A stretch of DNA of 64,000 bases, taken from NCBI RefSeq assembly GCF_002005225.1, contig NZ_CP019724.1, positions 2,108,001-2,172,000 of the forward strand, in the 5' to 3' direction. Numbering within the stretch: position 1 is the stretch's first letter; each line of letters begins with the position of its first letter. This DNA is from Streptomyces pactum. GTDB lineage: Bacteria > Actinomycetota > Actinomycetes > Streptomycetales > Streptomycetaceae. The notes under the pieces were generated by a model. That model was not told the DNA's origin. It worked only from the letters and a program-made list of their open reading frames with translations, and searched no databases. Of this stretch, positions 43,430 to 53,040 are shown in pieces. The position numbers and the translations under genes are program-made.

Positions 43430-45397
43430 TCAGTACACATGTGAGGTCGGAGAGGGCGGCGAAGCCCGACGGCGGGATCCGCTTCGCGCCTCGACGAGTG
43501 CCCGGAGCGCCTCCCTGGCCACCGCGTCGCTCTGGTGCAGGAACGGGTCGTTGGTGCGCGGCCGGGGGAAGTCGCCCGGGCTGGTGACGAAGCGTCTGGG
43601 GTGCGGAGAGCCGTCGGGACCCAGAGGGCGGGCTCCGCGTGTGTCGATGAGGCCCGTGGGCTGCCGTCGGCCGGTGGTCGGGTCGGTCTGCACCTGCTCC
43701 CTGATCTCACGCTCACCGACGAGGTGGAGGAGCAGGGGATCGGCCACGCGCGTGAGGGCGCGTCCCGGCAAACGGGCCTCGATCAGCGCCCGGGCCTGTA
43801 CGACCCGGTCCAAGCTGCTGGTGCGCGCTTCGAACACGCCGCCTCTGCAGGTCACCTTCATGTTCGCGCCGACGAAGTCGACGACGCCCGCGCGGGCGAG
43901 AGCCAGGAGCTGTTCGAGGCGTGGTCCCGGCGGGCCGCTGGTACGGAACCGGCAGAAGTCGAAGAAGGCCGTCATGCTGTGGCTTCCGTTGCCGGGCTCG
44001 ACCTCTCCCCGCTGGACCACGGCCCACAGCGCCTGCGAGATCGAGAAGATGGCGTGATAGACGGCCAGGTGGGCGCTGTACCGCGGATTCCGCCCTCTCT
44101 CGAGGTCGTCGGCGAGGTAGTGCAGCATCCACGCGCGCAGGGCAGCGGCGTCGGGGAAGCGGCGGTTCGCCAGCGGTCTGTCCAACCCGTCGACGTCGAT
44201 GTGGTCACGGCTGTCGGGCACGGCCTGCTCGATCAGGTCCTTGAACTCGGGGCTCCGCCACTGAGCGGCGTCCAACCGGTCGAGGAACTCTCCGGCGTCG
44301 ACTCCGAGGCGCTGGGGATGGGAGTGCGCCAGCTCCCGGTAGCCGGCCACGGTCAGCTCCCGTGCGAGGGCGGGCCACAGGTCGGAGGCGAAGTCCAGGG
44401 AGTGGTCGGCGAAGTCGGCTGGGGAGAAGTAGCGGGGTACCCGCGGTGGGGGCCCCGACAGGACGTATGCGAACTTCGAGCGGTACGGCACACCTCGGCG
44501 GGAACCCACGTACAGCGTGGGTTCACGGCCCGACGGTACGTAGCGCAACTCGCCGGACGGCTCGCGGCGGAAGCGCCCGCCGCGTCCCTCGGTGAGGAGC
44601 ACCATGATGTCGATGAAGGTCAGCCCGAATCCGCGCATCAGTACGGGCTCGCCCGCGGGGAACGCGTCCAGTGAGATGTCGGACGTGTACGCGGTCGGCT
44701 GGTAGCTGAGGTGGTGGGCTGCCGCGTGCTGGGCGAGCCGGGGTTCCGGACCTTGCGGTTTCACCTGGAAGTGGCCCTGCGCCAGGATCACCAGGTCCAC
44801 GTCCACGGTCTCGCCGTCGTCGAGTCGGACGCGCTGGCGGCCGTCGGGCAGATCGCCCAGGGACAGCACGGACGCCTGGTGCGTCCGGACGTGGGCGCGG
44901 GGCGCCACCGCAGCGACGCTCCGCCAGAAGAACCAGGCGAGGTAGTCACCCGTGAGCTTCCGCGTGGCGAACCAGCCGGCGTGGACCCGCGCGGCTTCCT
45001 CCCGCGTCCCCGGGGCGGGCTGGTAGCCCGGCGGAAGGTGGAGGCGTCCCGCGGCGAGATCCCGCGCCCACTGTTCCAGCGTGGGGCCTTCGACGGCGGG
45101 GCCTTGGCAGGTGACCGTGTCGTCGGTGAAGAGCGTGCACTCGTCGGCCCGGGTGTTCGACCAGAGCAGCGGTGACTGGCCCTGGCGCCACACCCGTCCG
45201 GCACCGACTGGATACGGGTCGATGACGTGGATGTCGAAACGCTCCTCAGGGGCGAGGAGATGTGTGTTCGCGGCGATGCGTTCGAGCACGGACGTCCCGC
45301 GTGGTCCGCAGCCGATGACCGCGATGCTCGGATTATCCGCCCGGTACGGGGCCGGGCCGCTTTCGTCGGCGCCGTGGGCGCGGTGGTTCTCGTTCAT
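43430..45397 (-). CDS. FAD/NAD(P)-binding oxidoreductase of the lanthipeptide cluster
   Basis: The protein has 655 residues and the start follows GAAGGGGGGA. A Rossmann motif SIAVIGCGPRGTSVLERIA lies at about 24-42, then WSNTRADECTLFTDD and LVILAQGHFQVKP, the pattern of the FAD-NAD(P)-binding family (PF13454). The C-terminal 250 residues include GFGLTFIDIMVLLTEGRGG and a region ending with DTRGARPLGPDGSPHPR. It lies 11 bases after the ABC transporter gene and is thus part of the operon. A role in oxidative tailoring or disulfide formation of the peptide is inferred. No such enzyme is needed for the basic labionin reaction. Confidence 0.82.
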   Translation of the reverse strand: MNENHRAHGADESGPAPYRADNPSIAVIGCGPRGTSVLERIAANTHLLAPEERFDIHVIDPYPVGAGRVWRQGQSPLLWSNTRADECTLFTDDTVTCQGPAVEGPTLEQWARDLAAGRLHLPPGYQPAPGTREEAARVHAGWFATRKLTGDYLAWFFWRSVAAVAPRAHVRTHQASVLSLGDLPDGRQRVRLDDGETVDVDLVILAQGHFQVKPQGPEPRLAQHAAAHHLSYQPTAYTSDISLDAFPAGEPVLMRGFGLTFIDIMVLLTEGRGGRFRREPSGELRYVPSGREPTLYVGSRRGVPYRSKFAYVLSGPPPRVPRYFSPADFADHSLDFASDLWPALARELTVAGYRELAHSHPQRLGVDAGEFLDRLDAAQWRSPEFKDLIEQAVPDSRDHIDVDGLDRPLANRRFPDAAALRAWMLHYLADDLERGRNPRYSAHLAVYHAIFSISQALWAVVQRGEVEPGNGSHSMTAFFDFCRFRTSGPPGPRLEQLLALARAGVVDFVGANMKVTCRGGVFEARTSSLDRVVQARALIEARLPGRALTRVADPLLLHLVGEREIREQVQTDPTTGRRQPTGLIDTRGARPLGPDGSPHPRRFVTSPGDFPRPRTNDPFLHQSDAVAREALRALVEARSGSRRRASPPSPTSHVY

Positions 45398-45408
45398 CGG
45401 TCCCCCCT

Positions 45409-47175
45409 TCAGGCCACCAGCAGTTGGTGGGAGGCCAGGTCGCGGTAGAGCGTGCTGGACTCGATGAGCTCGTGGTGGGTACCCGTGCCCACCACCCTTC
45501 CCTGGTCGACGACGACGATCTGGTCGGCGTCGACCACGGTGGCCAGTCGATGAGCGACGATCAGCAGCGTGTGGTCGGTGGGGACGGCGTCTATCGCCGC
45601 GCGGAACGCCTGCTCGTTCCTGGCGTCGAGATTGCTGGTCGGCTCGTCCAGCAGCAGGATGGGAGGCGCGGCGAGGAGCGTACGGGCAATGGCCAGGCGC
45701 TGGCGTTCACCGCCGGACAGCAGGACGCCGCCTTCGCCCACCTGCGCGTCCAGTCCGAGCGGAGACCGCTTCACGATCTCGTCAAGGTTGACGCGGCGCA
45801 GGACGTCTGTGAGTTCGTCGTCGGACAGGCCCGGCGCGGACAGTGACAGGTTCTCCCGGAGCGTTCCGGCGAGGATCGGTGCCTCCTGCTCCACATAGCC
45901 GAGCCGGCTGCGCAGTTCGTCCCGTGAAACCTCGCGGATGTCGGCCCCGCTCAGCCGTATCGCGCCGGACCGTACCTCGTAGAAGCGCTCGGCCAACGCC
46001 AGCAGAGTCGACTTGCCGGCGCCCGACGGGCCGACCAGTGCCGTGCGGGTGCCCTGGGAGACGGTGAAGCTGATGTCCTCCACGACCGTCTCCCCCTCTC
46101 CGTAACCGAACGTCACACGGTCGAAGACGAGCGCGGGGACGGCTCCGGCGCCGAAGACCGGGGTAGCCCCCCGGCTCTCTCGCGGCGGCCCGACGCGTAC
46201 GACGTCCCCTTCCGTCTCGGTCGGCACGCGCAGCACGTCCTCTATCCGCTGCAGCGCACCGAGGCCGGTCTGCAACTGGGAGTAGGCGCCGATGAGCTGG
46301 CCCACCGGCATGATCAGGAAGAACAGGAACAGCACGAACGCCACGAGGTCACCGACCGAAAGCCCGCCGGCGGCGACCCTGGCCCCTCCCACACCCAGTA
46401 CCAGCAGGAACACGCCCTGCGTGGCGATGTGCGCCACGGGCACCGTGAACGCCTGCAGTCGGGCGAGCCGCAGTCCCATCCCGTAAGCACGGCGGGCACT
46501 GTGTGCGATCGCCTCGGTCTCCCGCTGCTCCCCCCGCGCGGCCCGGATCGTCCGTACGCCGCGGATCGCACGCTCCAGTCCGGACGTCATCTCTCCGAGC
46601 AGCATCTGGGCCTGTTCGGAGGCCGGGCGGGTACGGTGCGCGATCACCGCCGCTCCCGCGAGACCGGCGAGGAGGCCCCCGGCGGTGACCGCGAACAGCA
46701 GGGGGTCGACCAGGAACGCGGCGACCGCCGCGCCGATGATCATCAGCGTCCCGGTGAAGATCTCGAACAGCCCCGAGGTGACGACGGACCGCAGCATCGA
46801 GCTGTCCGATCCGATGCGGGAGAGCAGATCCCCGGTACGGCGGCTGTCGTACTCGGCGACGGGCAGTCTCAGCACATGCCCCGCGAGCCGCTGTCGTATC
46901 CGCAGTACGACGCCCTCACCGACGCGCCGCAGCATGTAGTCCCGGAACCCGTTGATCACGGCCGCGCCCACCAGCAACGCGACGAGCGCGACAGTGGATG
47001 CCGCGGTCGACCGCGACGCCGAGATGGCGTCGATGACCGACCGCACCAGCACAGGCTGGAGGAGCGTCCCGCCGGCGGCGACGAGGGAGAGTACCGCCGC
47101 GAGGGCCATGGCGAGCGCGTGCCCACGCATGTAGCGCACGAGGTCACGAGTCCGCACCCGGCCGGCCTGCTTCAT
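45409..47175 (-). CDS. ABC exporter (permease fused to ATPase)
   Basis: The protein has 588 residues from the ATG at 47175, which follows GGAAGG. There are six membrane helices in the first 320 residues (for example LAMALAAVLSLVAAGG and LFEIFTGTLMIIGAAVAAFL). The nucleotide-binding domain has Walker A GPSGAGKS, the signature LLSGGERQRLAIART, Walker B ILLLDEPTSNLDA and the switch histidine in LIVAHRLATV. There is no N-terminal C39 peptidase domain, so leader removal must be done elsewhere. It presumably exports the lanthipeptide and lies 125 bases after the precursor gene. Confidence 0.93.
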   Translation of the reverse strand: MKQAGRVRTRDLVRYMRGHALAMALAAVLSLVAAGGTLLQPVLVRSVIDAISASRSTAASTVALVALLVGAAVINGFRDYMLRRVGEGVVLRIRQRLAGHVLRLPVAEYDSRRTGDLLSRIGSDSSMLRSVVTSGLFEIFTGTLMIIGAAVAAFLVDPLLFAVTAGGLLAGLAGAAVIAHRTRPASEQAQMLLGEMTSGLERAIRGVRTIRAARGEQRETEAIAHSARRAYGMGLRLARLQAFTVPVAHIATQGVFLLVLGVGGARVAAGGLSVGDLVAFVLFLFFLIMPVGQLIGAYSQLQTGLGALQRIEDVLRVPTETEGDVVRVGPPRESRGATPVFGAGAVPALVFDRVTFGYGEGETVVEDISFTVSQGTRTALVGPSGAGKSTLLALAERFYEVRSGAIRLSGADIREVSRDELRSRLGYVEQEAPILAGTLRENLSLSAPGLSDDELTDVLRRVNLDEIVKRSPLGLDAQVGEGGVLLSGGERQRLAIARTLLAAPPILLLDEPTSNLDARNEQAFRAAIDAVPTDHTLLIVAHRLATVVDADQIVVVDQGRVVGTGTHHELIESSTLYRDLASHQLLVA

Positions 47176-47300
47176 CGTCGTCCTTCCGAGGGGAAGGGCA
47201 TGGCGTCCCACCTGCTCTCTCGTACGTTCCACCGATGGCCCGGCCGACCACGCCGGGGGCTTGCAGCGAGTGAGCCCGCCCCCGGCGCGACCGAGTCCGG

Positions 47301-47420
47301 TCAGCAGCTCGTGCTGACCCAGCTGCACTTGCAGCAGACCGACGTCCAGCTGCTCGCGAGGACGTCCTGGTTGTTCGCCTCGGACTCCATTCCCTGGAGC
47401 CCCAGTACGAAGTTCGCCAT
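47301..47420 (-). CDS. lanA: Class III lanthipeptide precursor, labyrinthopeptin-like
   Basis: The peptide has 39 residues and the ATG follows a near-ideal AAGGAGGT. The leader MANFVLGLQGMESEANNQD carries the FxLxLQ-type box recognised by class III synthetases. The likely core is SSWTSVCCKCSWVSTSC. It contains two units, S24-W-T-S27-V-C29-C30 and S33-W-V-S36-T-S38-C39, each of the SxxSxxC form that yields labionin. Cys29 and Cys32 are extra and could make a disulfide, as in labyrinthopeptins. The cleavage site is not certain. It lies between the synthetase and exporter genes. Confidence 0.9.
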   Translation of the reverse strand: MANFVLGLQGMESEANNQDVLASSWTSVCCKCSWVSTSC

Positions 47421-47490
47421 GGTGTTCACCTCCTTCCCCGATAGGACTGCGGTGGTCTCGGCCGTGTGCGGCACCGGCCGCGAGGTGCGG

Positions 47491-50184
47491 TCAGCGGTGC
47501 TCGGATGTGGTGCTACCGGCACCGGCCGCGGTGGCCGAGGGCTCATGGTGGGGAGGCGTCCACGGTTCGGGGCCGAGGAACGGCAGCAGTTCGCTGGTCC
47601 TCCCCGCGAGTACGTTGATGAGCTGGAGCACGCCGGCTGATCCCGTACCCAGGTCTGTGGAGGCGCGGAGGTTCTGGTCACCGGGGAAGATGAGGCCGAA
47701 CTCGTCGCACAGCGCGTGGAGGTTGAGGGATGCCACGCCCTCGTCGACCTGCTTGTCCACATCCGGCCAGTCGAGGCGGTGCTTCACCTGGTGCAGCGCG
47801 CCGATCAGCCCGGTTCTCCCGTTGAGCAGTCCCGCTCCGATGCTGAACTCGGTGACACAGGCGAGGCTCAGCTCCGGCAGGGCGCCCTCGATACGCTCGT
47901 CGCTCACATGACGGAGGATCAGGTCACCCACCATCGCCACACCCGCGCTGCCCGTCGCGAGGTAGGGCAGCACCCGGGCACCGTTCTTCACCTGGAGGGT
48001 GCCGTCCGGCATGGCCTCGCATTCGTCCAGGTCCCGGTGCAGGGCGGTAGCGGCCGCTCGCCGCCAGCGTTCCTCGCCGGTCACCTCGTACACCCGGATC
48101 ATGAAGAGAGCCAGTCCCGACCAGCCGTACAGCAGTCCGCCCCAGAAGTTCTCGACGGCGTTTCCGTTTCGGTCCCTGAGCAGTGAGTCGGCGGAGAGGG
48201 AGCCCGCACCCACGGCGAACCGGCCGGAGTCGACGGCCCCCTCGACGACGGCCGCGGCACGGACGGCGTGGTCGAGGAAGCGGGGCTCCGCCGAGCGACG
48301 ATAGAAGTCCAGGCTCGTCAGCCCGATTCCGGACAGGCCGTCGAACAACTTCGTGCCGAACAGCCCCGCGCTCTCCTCCGCGACCTTGTCGTAGATCGCG
48401 AACGCGGTGTCCGCGCGGCCCATCCGGTGCAGGACCCGGCAGATACCGGCCGCTCCGTCGTACAGCCCCAGCCGGGGGACGCGGCTGGTGAGGGTGTCGT
48501 GCTCCAGCCAGTCGACGTAGGGGTCGAGTCCGGTGACTCCCGCGGTGTGCAGGGCGTCGATCACCCCGGCGGCACCGAAGGCGATTCCTCCGCCGCCGTG
48601 GAAGAACTGATTGATGTCTCCCGGGAAGAGCCGGTCTTGCCGGTCCGGTGTGGCCGTACGGCGGATCGACGCCTGGAGCGCGGTCTCCTGGAGGTGCCAG
48701 GGGCCGGCCGCCGTGGTGAAGGCCAGCTCCGGGTCGGCGGGTCGCAAGCCTGACTGGGCCGGGCCGGGAGCCGCCAGGGAACGGCGCAGCTCCGTCACCA
48801 CGTCCTCGTCCAGCTCCAGACGGTCCCGGGCCGTGTCGATGAACGTAGCCGCCTTGGCCGGGCAGAGCGCGAGGAGCGAGATCAGCGGAAAGTACAGGCA
48901 CAGGCGGATGGCGTTGAACGAGTAGCGATCGGCCTGGAATCCACGTAAGGAGTCGGGTGCGGCGAATCCGGGAACGCCGAGTGGTCGCGGCCCGTCATCA
49001 CTTTCCCGTCGCATGGCTTCGAAATCGATCAACGAGATGTTCAGATCTTCGTCGATCATGACGTTACCCGGGTGCAGGTCGTTGAACACATACCCCCTCT
49101 CGTGGACGTTCCGTACCGCCTGCTCCAACTGATCCATGATGACGTCCACCGAGTCCCGGTATTCCCGAGTCTCATTCCCATCGCCGGCTCCCGAGAGGAA
49201 GAGGTAGTTCTGTGCGACCCAGCTCTGCAAGGACTGGCCGTAGACGTGTTCCATGGCCAAGAACTCATGCCCGCCCAGCGTGTGGTAATCGAAGACCTGC
49301 GGGATGCCGGGAAGTCCCTGCAGTTCGGACAGGACCGCGTACTCCCTCCGCAGCCGCGCAGTCGCGTCCTCGCCCGTGCGGTCCAGCCCCGCGTAGGGCC
49401 TGCCTTCCTTGAGGACGACCTCTGTTCCGTCCCGAAGCCGACGGGCCCGGTAGACACCGCCACCGTTGGAGAAATGAAGAACTCCGAGTACATCGTACGG
49501 AAATTCCGAGGGCTGCTCACCGGACATTCGCGGATGGACCGATTCCGCGAGGAAGTCCGGAACCTCGACCCATTCGGGGAGCACGAAGCGCGGCTCGCGG
49601 TGGTCGGCCACCAGCACCCCGTCGGGCCGTTCGATCGCGGCGACTTGGGTACCGTCGTCCACGTGGGCGAACCGGAGCATGAAGGCTCCGTACCGGATGT
49701 ACAGCGGCCCCTCGTTCCAGCGCAGGTCGCTGAGAATGTACGGCCCCGGCCAGCCGCCGATCTCCCGATCAAGGTCTTCCAGCGTTCTGCGCAGCTCCGC
49801 GGGGCTCCTGGTGTAGACCGTGATGAACTTTCCGCTGGCCTCGCGGGGCGCATACTTCGCACTTCTCGCCTGCATGACCAGGGAGTGCGGGAGGAACTTG
49901 AAGTGGAGCGTGTAGCGGAAGCAGTATTCGGCTACCTTCTTCAAGGTTTCGACGGCATTTTCCGGAGTGCTGGAGACATGTATCTTCCAGCCCTGCACGG
50001 GAAGTTTCGGTGTCCCAACCGGAGGCTGGATTCGGGTCCACTGCTCGTCGATCGAGCGACGCCATCCGGACGGCGCTTCGATATGGCTTCCATAGTCCAG
50101 CCAACCCTCATCCAGAGACACTCTCTCCGGGGTCTCGTAAAATCTTGGGTTGGCTACACAGTAAGCCGGATAACGGAGATCCAT
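47491..50184 (-). CDS. lanKC: Class III lanthionine synthetase LanKC
   Basis: The protein has 897 residues from the ATG at 50184, chosen for GGGGGGG eight bases upstream and for the typical class III beginning MDLRYPAYCVANPRFYETPE. Upstream TTG and ATG codons lack a binding site. The domain order is lyase (about 1-200), Ser/Thr kinase (about 210-460, NDLHPGN at 368-374 with Asp369 and IDFEA) and a LanC-like cyclase (about 500-897) with GGLLYGWSGLALF but without the zinc ligands of LanC, as is normal for class III. It phosphorylates and eliminates Ser/Thr and joins Cys, forming labionin or lanthionine. The first kilobase is less GC-biased. Confidence 0.94.
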   Translation of the reverse strand: MDLRYPAYCVANPRFYETPERVSLDEGWLDYGSHIEAPSGWRRSIDEQWTRIQPPVGTPKLPVQGWKIHVSSTPENAVETLKKVAEYCFRYTLHFKFLPHSLVMQARSAKYAPREASGKFITVYTRSPAELRRTLEDLDREIGGWPGPYILSDLRWNEGPLYIRYGAFMLRFAHVDDGTQVAAIERPDGVLVADHREPRFVLPEWVEVPDFLAESVHPRMSGEQPSEFPYDVLGVLHFSNGGGVYRARRLRDGTEVVLKEGRPYAGLDRTGEDATARLRREYAVLSELQGLPGIPQVFDYHTLGGHEFLAMEHVYGQSLQSWVAQNYLFLSGAGDGNETREYRDSVDVIMDQLEQAVRNVHERGYVFNDLHPGNVMIDEDLNISLIDFEAMRRESDDGPRPLGVPGFAAPDSLRGFQADRYSFNAIRLCLYFPLISLLALCPAKAATFIDTARDRLELDEDVVTELRRSLAAPGPAQSGLRPADPELAFTTAAGPWHLQETALQASIRRTATPDRQDRLFPGDINQFFHGGGGIAFGAAGVIDALHTAGVTGLDPYVDWLEHDTLTSRVPRLGLYDGAAGICRVLHRMGRADTAFAIYDKVAEESAGLFGTKLFDGLSGIGLTSLDFYRRSAEPRFLDHAVRAAAVVEGAVDSGRFAVGAGSLSADSLLRDRNGNAVENFWGGLLYGWSGLALFMIRVYEVTGEERWRRAAATALHRDLDECEAMPDGTLQVKNGARVLPYLATGSAGVAMVGDLILRHVSDERIEGALPELSLACVTEFSIGAGLLNGRTGLIGALHQVKHRLDWPDVDKQVDEGVASLNLHALCDEFGLIFPGDQNLRASTDLGTGSAGVLQLINVLAGRTSELLPFLGPEPWTPPHHEPSATAAGAGSTTSEHR

Positions 50185-50361
50185 TGGATCAACCCCCCCG
50201 TTCCGTAGCAGCAGATTCCGGATTGCCTCCATCGGCGACGTCAGCGAGTCTGCCAAGGCGTCGGGGCGTAGTCCTTAGCAGAGCGGGACTTCTTCTTGAC
50301 GGTAAGCGCCATGTACAGTCATCTGGTCTACGCCATCATTTCGGGGGAAGGTGTAAAACAC

Positions 50362-51366
50362 ATGCAAGCCGAGCGATTGAGTATCGATCAGCTCCCCACA
50401 TCCGAGCGGTTCGACCGGTGGGACGACGAGATCAACTCGATGCCCTGGCCGTCCCACCTGGCCATCGACTCACCCGAGCACCTCCATACGCTGTCCGACA
50501 GGCTCGACCTCGGCGCCCTCAGACTCTTCCGATTAGCCCAGCCGCCGGCGGCAGCGATGGGCACGCCGCCCCGCGGGGCCGCGGGCGACCCGGACCAGTA
50601 CCACCTCGTGCTCCCCCTGCAAGGCGAAGTGACGTTGGGGGACTCGACCCGTTCCAGGGTCTTCACACCCGGCGACATGTTCCTGGCCGACACCTCCCGT
50701 CGTCCCGTGTTCCACGCCGACGTCCCTCGCGCCCACCAGCATCCCGATGTGGTGCCCTCGGCCCTGGTGGCCCTGCGGCTCCAGATCCCCAAGGAACTGG
50801 TCCCGCTGCCGACCGACCTGATGGACTCCCTGGTGGATACACCCCTGCGGCAGCACAACGTGTTCGGCCTGACCCTGTCGCGCCTGCTCGTCGACCTCTT
50901 ACGCCATCCCGCCGGCTTCTCCGCCGCGCAGGGGCACCGGCTCTCCGGGGTTCTGCTGGAACTCCTCACCGGGATGCTCGGTTCGCAGACGAGCGAGGAC
51001 GCCACGGCGGAGGGGACCAACGACGGCCTGTTCGTGCGTGTCCAGGAGTTCATCCAGCAGCGTCTGGGGGACCCCGAGTTGACTCCCGCCCAGGTCGCCG
51101 CCGAACACCACATCTCGCGCCGTCACCTGCAACGCCTCTTCCAGCAGCGCGGCATCACGGTGGCCGCCTCGATACGGCAGCAACGACTGGAACGCGCATG
51201 CTGCGACCTCACCGCTCCGCACCTGGCCACATACCCCATCAGCGCTATCGCCGCCCGGTGGGGTTTTCGTCACGCGGCTGACTTCAGCCGCGCCTTTCGC
51301 AAGGCGTACGGGGTCGCGCCGTCGGACTTCCGGCTCGCGCGTACGGGGAGCCGCTGCGGCCCGTGA
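50362..51366 (+). CDS. AraC-family transcriptional regulator
   Basis: The protein has 334 residues from the ATG at 50362, which has GGGGGAAGG upstream. An ATG at 50296 coincides with a TTGACG that may be a -35 box. The N-terminal 200 residues form the cupin-like AraC-binding domain of the AraC-like type (HLVLPLQGEVTLGDSTRSRV, then DMFLADTSRRPVFH). The C-terminal double HTH has LTPAQVAAEHHISRRHLQRL and HLATYPISAIAARWGFRHAADFSRAFRK, given here in pieces. It is divergent from the lanthipeptide operon across 178 bases and probably regulates it. The ligand is unknown. Confidence 0.88.
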   Translation: MQAERLSIDQLPTSERFDRWDDEINSMPWPSHLAIDSPEHLHTLSDRLDLGALRLFRLAQPPAAAMGTPPRGAAGDPDQYHLVLPLQGEVTLGDSTRSRVFTPGDMFLADTSRRPVFHADVPRAHQHPDVVPSALVALRLQIPKELVPLPTDLMDSLVDTPLRQHNVFGLTLSRLLVDLLRHPAGFSAAQGHRLSGVLLELLTGMLGSQTSEDATAEGTNDGLFVRVQEFIQQRLGDPELTPAQVAAEHHISRRHLQRLFQQRGITVAASIRQQRLERACCDLTAPHLATYPISAIAARWGFRHAADFSRAFRKAYGVAPSDFRLARTGSRCGP

Positions 51367-51367
51367 G

Positions 51368-51404
51368 GAACCGCCCCTCAGGCACCCCTGGTGCTTCGCG
51401 GTTC
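51368..51404. terminator. Hairpin terminator after the AraC gene
   Basis: A 7-bp outer stem (GAACCGC / GCGGTTC) encloses an inner CACC/GGTG pair. It starts one base after the stop codon of the AraC gene. Confidence 0.65.
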
Positions 51405-51715
51405 TCGGGTGCGCGTCGTACGGGAACCGGTGTGCGTCGTGTGACTCGTTGAGATGCCGCCGGTCAGTGAGGTTCCCCCGTGGTCCGGGACACTCGATGA
51501 ACCTCTTTCATCCTGGCCCGCGGGGGTGAATCGCCTGTGAACGGGGCCTTGTTGGTTCCGGCCCTTCCATGCTCGACGTCCCGTACCGGCTCGTCGAGCA
51601 TGTCTCCCGGGTCATTCACACCTGGGCCGTGCGGATGGACCGGATCCTCATCCAGCGGCGCGTGGCCGGTCGCCGGCCGCCCGCCGGGCGCCCCGCGTCC
51701 GCACGAGGGCCGTCG

Positions 51716-51731
51716 TGGAAGCGCTCTCAGA
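51716..51731. promoter_or_regulatory. Candidate LacI-type operator near its own gene
   Basis: TGGAAGCGCTCTCAGA shares the GCGCTCTCA half with the perfect palindrome upstream of the glucanase gene. It lies 105 bases before the GTG of the LacI-type gene, so autoregulation is likely. The left half is degenerate. Confidence 0.6.
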
Positions 51732-51820
51732 CGCCGTCGCCTGCGTCTATCGTGGGGCACACGGATTCGCGGCAGAACAGTCGTCATCCATCGAAGACGC
51801 GCACAGAAGGAGCGCCCGCC

Positions 51821-52843
51821 GTGCCGGAGCAGACCGTGAGGGCTCGTCCCACGCTGGAAGCCGTCGCGGCGCGCGCCGGTGTCTCCCGTGCGACGGCCTC
51901 GCGGGTCGTCAACGGGGGCGCGGGAGTGCGGCCCGCGCTGGCCGACAAGGTGCGCCGGGCGGTCGAGGAACTGGACTACGTGCCCAATCACGCGGCCCGC
52001 ACCCTGGTCACCCGGCGTAACGGTGCGGTGGCGGTGATCATCGCGGAGCCCGAGTTCCGGGTGTTCGCCGATCCGTTCTTCGAGCAGCAGGTACGGGGGA
52101 TCAGCCGGGAGCTGACCGCGCACGACATGCAACTGGTGCTGCTGTGGGCGGAGGGCTCCGGCGACCACGAGCGGATCGCACGGTATCTGGGGGGCGGGCA
52201 CGTCGACGGCGCGCTCGCGTTCTCCCTCCACGACGACCGGCTGCCGTCCCTGATCGCCCGGACCGGGGTGCCGGCGGTGCTCGGGGGGCGTCCGGCCGGG
52301 AGCGAGCACCTGGGCATTCCCCTCGTGGACTGCGACAACCGCGGCGGCGCCCGGGACGCTGTACGCCATCTGGTGCGCCTGGGCCGCAGCCGCATCGCGC
52401 ACATCTCGGGCCCGCGCGACCAGACCTCGGCGATGGACCGGATCCACGGCTACCGCGATGTCCTGGTCGACGCCGATCCACGGCTGCTGTGCGAGGGCGA
52501 CTTCACCGAGGAGGGCGGAGCCCGCGCGATGGGCGAGCTTCTGGACCGGTGCCCCGGGATCGACGCGGTCTTCGCGTCCAACGACACGATGGCCCTGGGC
52601 GCGCTGCGCACGCTGCGCGAGCGCGGGGCGCGGGTGCCCGAGGACGTCGCGGTGGTCGGCTTCGACGACATGTCCTCCGTGGTCGGGGCCGCGGAGCCGG
52701 CGCTCACCACGGTCCGCCAGGACATCGAGGGCATGGGCCGGATCATGGTCAAGCTGCTGATGCGTCTGCTCGACGCGCCCGGCGATGAGGTGCCCGCTTC
52801 CGTGATCACCCGGACGACACTGGTCCACCGGGCCTCGGCCTGA
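51821..52843 (+). CDS. LacI-family transcriptional regulator
   Basis: The protein has 340 residues. The GTG at 51821 was chosen because AGAAGGAG precedes it. The long upstream extension of the frame lacks one. The N-terminal HTH reads TLEAVAARAGVSRATASRVV, and the hinge ends with YVPNHAARTLVTRR. The rest is a periplasmic-binding-protein-like sugar domain (NDTMALGALRTL, then DVAVVGFDDMSS, TTVRQD). It is convergent with the GH81 glucanase gene, whose upstream operators share its motif, so it probably represses that gene until a beta-glucan oligosaccharide is present. The inducer is not known. Confidence 0.92.
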   Translation: MPEQTVRARPTLEAVAARAGVSRATASRVVNGGAGVRPALADKVRRAVEELDYVPNHAARTLVTRRNGAVAVIIAEPEFRVFADPFFEQQVRGISRELTAHDMQLVLLWAEGSGDHERIARYLGGGHVDGALAFSLHDDRLPSLIARTGVPAVLGGRPAGSEHLGIPLVDCDNRGGARDAVRHLVRLGRSRIAHISGPRDQTSAMDRIHGYRDVLVDADPRLLCEGDFTEEGGARAMGELLDRCPGIDAVFASNDTMALGALRTLRERGARVPEDVAVVGFDDMSSVVGAAEPALTTVRQDIEGMGRIMVKLLMRLLDAPGDEVPASVITRTTLVHRASA

Positions 52844-52860
52844 CCGGGCCCACCGCTGAC

Positions 52861-52927
52861 CGGCGCTCAGTACTGCCGGGCGCCCGCCGCTGGCCGGCGC
52901 TCAGTACTGACCGGCGCCCACCGCTGA
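52861..52927. repeat. 34-bp tandem duplication with palindromic centre
   Basis: The unit begins CGGCGCTCAGTACTG and ends with CCGCTG. Two copies start at 52861 and 52895. CAGTACTG is itself palindromic, so each copy can form a small hairpin in the gap between the convergent LacI and GH81 genes. Confidence 0.7.
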
Positions 52928-52978
52928 GAGGCCTCCCGCCCGGCCGGCCGCACCTCCGCGGCGCACGAGGAACGGGGC

Positions 52979-53010
52979 GGCGGGCACGGGGCCGGAGCCC
53001 CACGCCCGCC
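52979..53010. terminator. Hairpin terminator of the GH81 gene
   Basis: GGCGGGC / GCCCGCC form a 7-bp outer stem and GGGGC / GCCCC a 5-bp inner one. It lies 30 bases downstream of the glucanase stop codon on the minus strand. Confidence 0.7.
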
Positions 53011-53040
53011 GCCGTCATCCGCCGGAGGCCGCCGCCCGCG

